Assembly: GCF_000177075.1 (NCBI RefSeq)
Contig: NZ_ADEG01000058.1
Span: 1-64,000, forward strand
DNA from: Hoylesella buccalis ATCC 35310
GTDB lineage: Bacteria > Bacteroidota > Bacteroidia > Bacteroidales > Bacteroidaceae
DNA: 64,000 bases
Direction of reading: 5' to 3'
Shown: one piece after another, positions 60,902 to 64,000 of the stretch
How positions within the stretch are numbered: the first letter of the stretch is position 1
Layout: every line of letters begins with the position of its first letter
The notes under the pieces: model-generated
The model's input: only the letters and a program-made list of their open reading frames with translations
Database searches by the model: none
What the model was told of the DNA's origin: nothing
Position numbers and translations under genes: made by a program

Positions 60902-62419
60902 ATGGCAAAGAAAGCTTTATTGATGATCCTCGATGGATGGGGAATAGGAAACAAGGGTAAAGGTGATGTGATTAACAATACGCCTACACCTTATTTGGAT
61001 TATCTGAATGCTACATGTTCGCATTCGCAGTTGCAGGCTTCGGGTGAGAATGTAGGATTGCCCGATGGACAGATGGGTAACTCGGAGGTAGGACACTTGA
61101 ATATTGGTGCAGGACGTGTGGTTTATCAGGATTTGGTTAAGATTAATAGAGCCTGTAAAGATGGGTCAATTCTGCAAAATCCTGAAATCGTTTCTGCCTA
61201 TACGTATGCACAGAAAACGGGAAAGAAGCTCCATTTAATGGGATTGACCAGCAATGGCGGTGTTCACTCTTCTTTGGATCATCTATATCAGTTGTTGATC
61301 ATCTCTAAAAAATACGGTCTTAAAAATACGTATGTGCATTGTTTCATGGACGGACGCGACACAGACCCGAAGAGTGGAGTTGGCTTTATCGAGGCTTTGC
61401 AGCATGTTTGTGAAACGAACGATGCGCACATTGCCAGTATCATAGGGCGTTTTTATGCCATGGATCGTGACAAGCGATGGAATCGAGTGAAAGAGGCTTA
61501 CGACTTATTGGTAAGTGGTGTGGGTAAGAAAGCAACGGACATGGTGCAGGCGATGCATGAGAGTTATGCCGAAGATGTGACCGACGAATTTATCAAACCC
61601 ATCACCAACGCTGCTGTTCAAGGACAGATAGAAGAGGGCGATGTGGTGATTTTCTTCAACTTCCGTAACGACCGTGCCAAAGAACTCACTCAGGTGTTGA
61701 CCCAAACCGATATGCCCGATGAGGGAATGCACACCATCAAGGATTTGCAATATTACACGATGACGCCCTACGATGCTAACTTTAAGAATGTTCATGTGCT
61801 GTTCCCGAAGGAAAATGTAGAGATGACATTAGGCGAATATCTTAGCAGTCTGGGTAAAAAACAATTGCATACAGCGGAGACAGAGAAGTATGCACACGTT
61901 ACATTCTTCTTCAATGGAGGACGTGAGGAGCCTTACAAGGGAGAGGATCGTATCTTAGTCAATTCGCCCAAGGTAGCTACTTACGACTTAAAACCCGAGA
62001 TGAGTGCCTACGAAGTGAAAGACAAACTGGTGGATGCTATTGGTACACAGCAGTACGATTTCATTGTGGTGAACTTTGCCAACGGTGATATGGTGGGACA
62101 TACGGGTGTGTATAACGCCATTGCCAAAGCGGTTTGGGCCATTGACCATTGTGTGAAAGAGGTGATAGAGGCTGCCAAAGCCAACGATTATGAGGCGATT
62201 ATCATTGCCGACCATGGTAATGCTGACAACGCAATCAACGAGGATGGAACGCCCAACACGGCACACTCGCTCAATCCTGTACCATTTATTTATGTGACAA
62301 ACAACAACAGTGCCACCGTGAAGGACGGCAGATTGGCTGACGTGGCACCGTCTATATTGCACATCATGGGCTTGGAACAACCGGAAGCCATGACAGGTGA
62401 AAATCTGATAGTGGATTAA
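60902..62419 (+). CDS. gpmI: 2,3-bisphosphoglycerate-independent phosphoglycerate mutase
   Basis: This glycolytic enzyme interconverts 3- and 2-phosphoglycerate. From the ATG at 60902 ([14 protein letters not shown]) it is 505 residues, the usual length. The catalytic Ser lies in [15 protein letters not shown]. Metal ligands are recognisable in [19 protein letters not shown] and [22 protein letters not shown] is also diagnostic. It is monocistronic and followed by a strong terminator. Confidence 0.96.
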   Translation: MAKKALLMILDGWGIGNKGKGDVINNTPTPYLDYLNATCSHSQLQASGENVGLPDGQMGNSEVGHLNIGAGRVVYQDLVKINRACKDGSILQNPEIVSAYTYAQKTGKKLHLMGLTSNGGVHSSLDHLYQLLIISKKYGLKNTYVHCFMDGRDTDPKSGVGFIEALQHVCETNDAHIASIIGRFYAMDRDKRWNRVKEAYDLLVSGVGKKATDMVQAMHESYAEDVTDEFIKPITNAAVQGQIEEGDVVIFFNFRNDRAKELTQVLTQTDMPDEGMHTIKDLQYYTMTPYDANFKNVHVLFPKENVEMTLGEYLSSLGKKQLHTAETEKYAHVTFFFNGGREEPYKGEDRILVNSPKVATYDLKPEMSAYEVKDKLVDAIGTQQYDFIVVNFANGDMVGHTGVYNAIAKAVWAIDHCVKEVIEAAKANDYEAIIIADHGNADNAINEDGTPNTAHSLNPVPFIYVTNNNSATVKDGRLADVAPSILHIMGLEQPEAMTGENLIVD

Positions 62420-62468
62420 ATCGGGTTGTGCAATTGCCCTATTTTCTCGAATTTTAGGGAGAAGAAAA

Positions 62469-62527
62469 CAAAACAGCGATGACCCTCGAAAGCTGATAGG
62501 CAGCGGACGAGGGTCATTGCTGTTTTG
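62469..62527. terminator. Bidirectional terminator between gpmI and the VCBS-repeat gene
   Basis: The arms at 62469-62488 and 62508-62527 form a 20-bp stem (CAAAACAGC/GCTGTTTTG at the base, GACCCTCG/CGAGGGTC above) with one G-T pair and a 19-nt loop. T/A tracts lie at both ends of the stem. Confidence 0.9.
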
Positions 62528-62541
62528 ATATCCGTAAGAAG

Positions 62542-64000
<1,459 letters not shown>

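Overview
The window looks like chromosomal DNA from a Bacteroidales bacterium, most likely Prevotella in the broad sense. The evidence is a SusC/SusD pair, BACON-domain lipoproteins, type IX secretion (T9SS) C-terminal tails, few Shine-Dalgarno sites, and promoters of the Bacteroidetes form (TTG, about 20 nt, TAnnTTTG). Housekeeping genes are intact. I see no rRNA, tRNA, CRISPR array or complete classical insertion sequence.

Layout. 1-2090: end of an unknown gene, a small lipoprotein and mnmA. 2460-11391: a SusC/SusD outer-membrane uptake locus whose accessory genes are a zinc metallopeptidase lipoprotein, a DUF4302 lipoprotein and a BACON-domain lipoprotein, with no glycosidase. 12288-17462: ahpC-ahpF peroxide defence, then rsgA, frr and rsmA on the minus strand. 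17796-23164: a five-gene operon for 3-keto-glycoside metabolism (two Gfo/Idh/MocA oxidoreductases, two DUF1080 proteins, one TIM-barrel isomerase/epimerase). 23228-33000: lipoprotein, mutY, ferritin, RecD-like helicase, a membrane protein, DUF3822-rsmD, cardiolipin synthase and dnaG. 33144-37882: etfB-etfA-acyl-CoA dehydrogenase, with a mobile-looking repeat element in each of the two intergenic gaps. 38053-46780: GH3 beta-glycosidase, EEP-family phosphatase/nuclease, Pif1-like helicase, metallophosphoesterase and a SprT-like protein. 46867-50518: a 195-bp MITE-like element, a T9SS-tail gene remnant and a tricorn-type S41 protease. 50567-56802: a minus-strand surface-glycan operon (flippase, cytidylyltransferase-aminotransferase fusion, opine-dehydrogenase-like protein, LicD, glycosyltransferase). 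57394-64000: a TPR/HTH regulator-like lipoprotein, two secreted TonB-C-like proteins, a small heat shock protein behind a probable sigma-54 promoter, gpmI, and the end of a large VCBS-repeat T9SS cargo protein.

The most interesting observation is at 34023-36143. A gene for a DUF559 (Vsr-like) endonuclease lies between inverted copies of a roughly 40-bp C/G-rich palindromic repeat. The same repeat occurs as three 110-bp tandem units plus one inverted copy in the neighbouring gap, and once in front of rsgA. Together these look like a small mobile element and its non-autonomous derivatives. In all three cases where the repeat points at a gene start, its outer end stops 14-18 nt before the start codon. 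A second, unrelated dispersed motif (core CCAATAGCATTGACTTTG) recurs in five intergenic regions.
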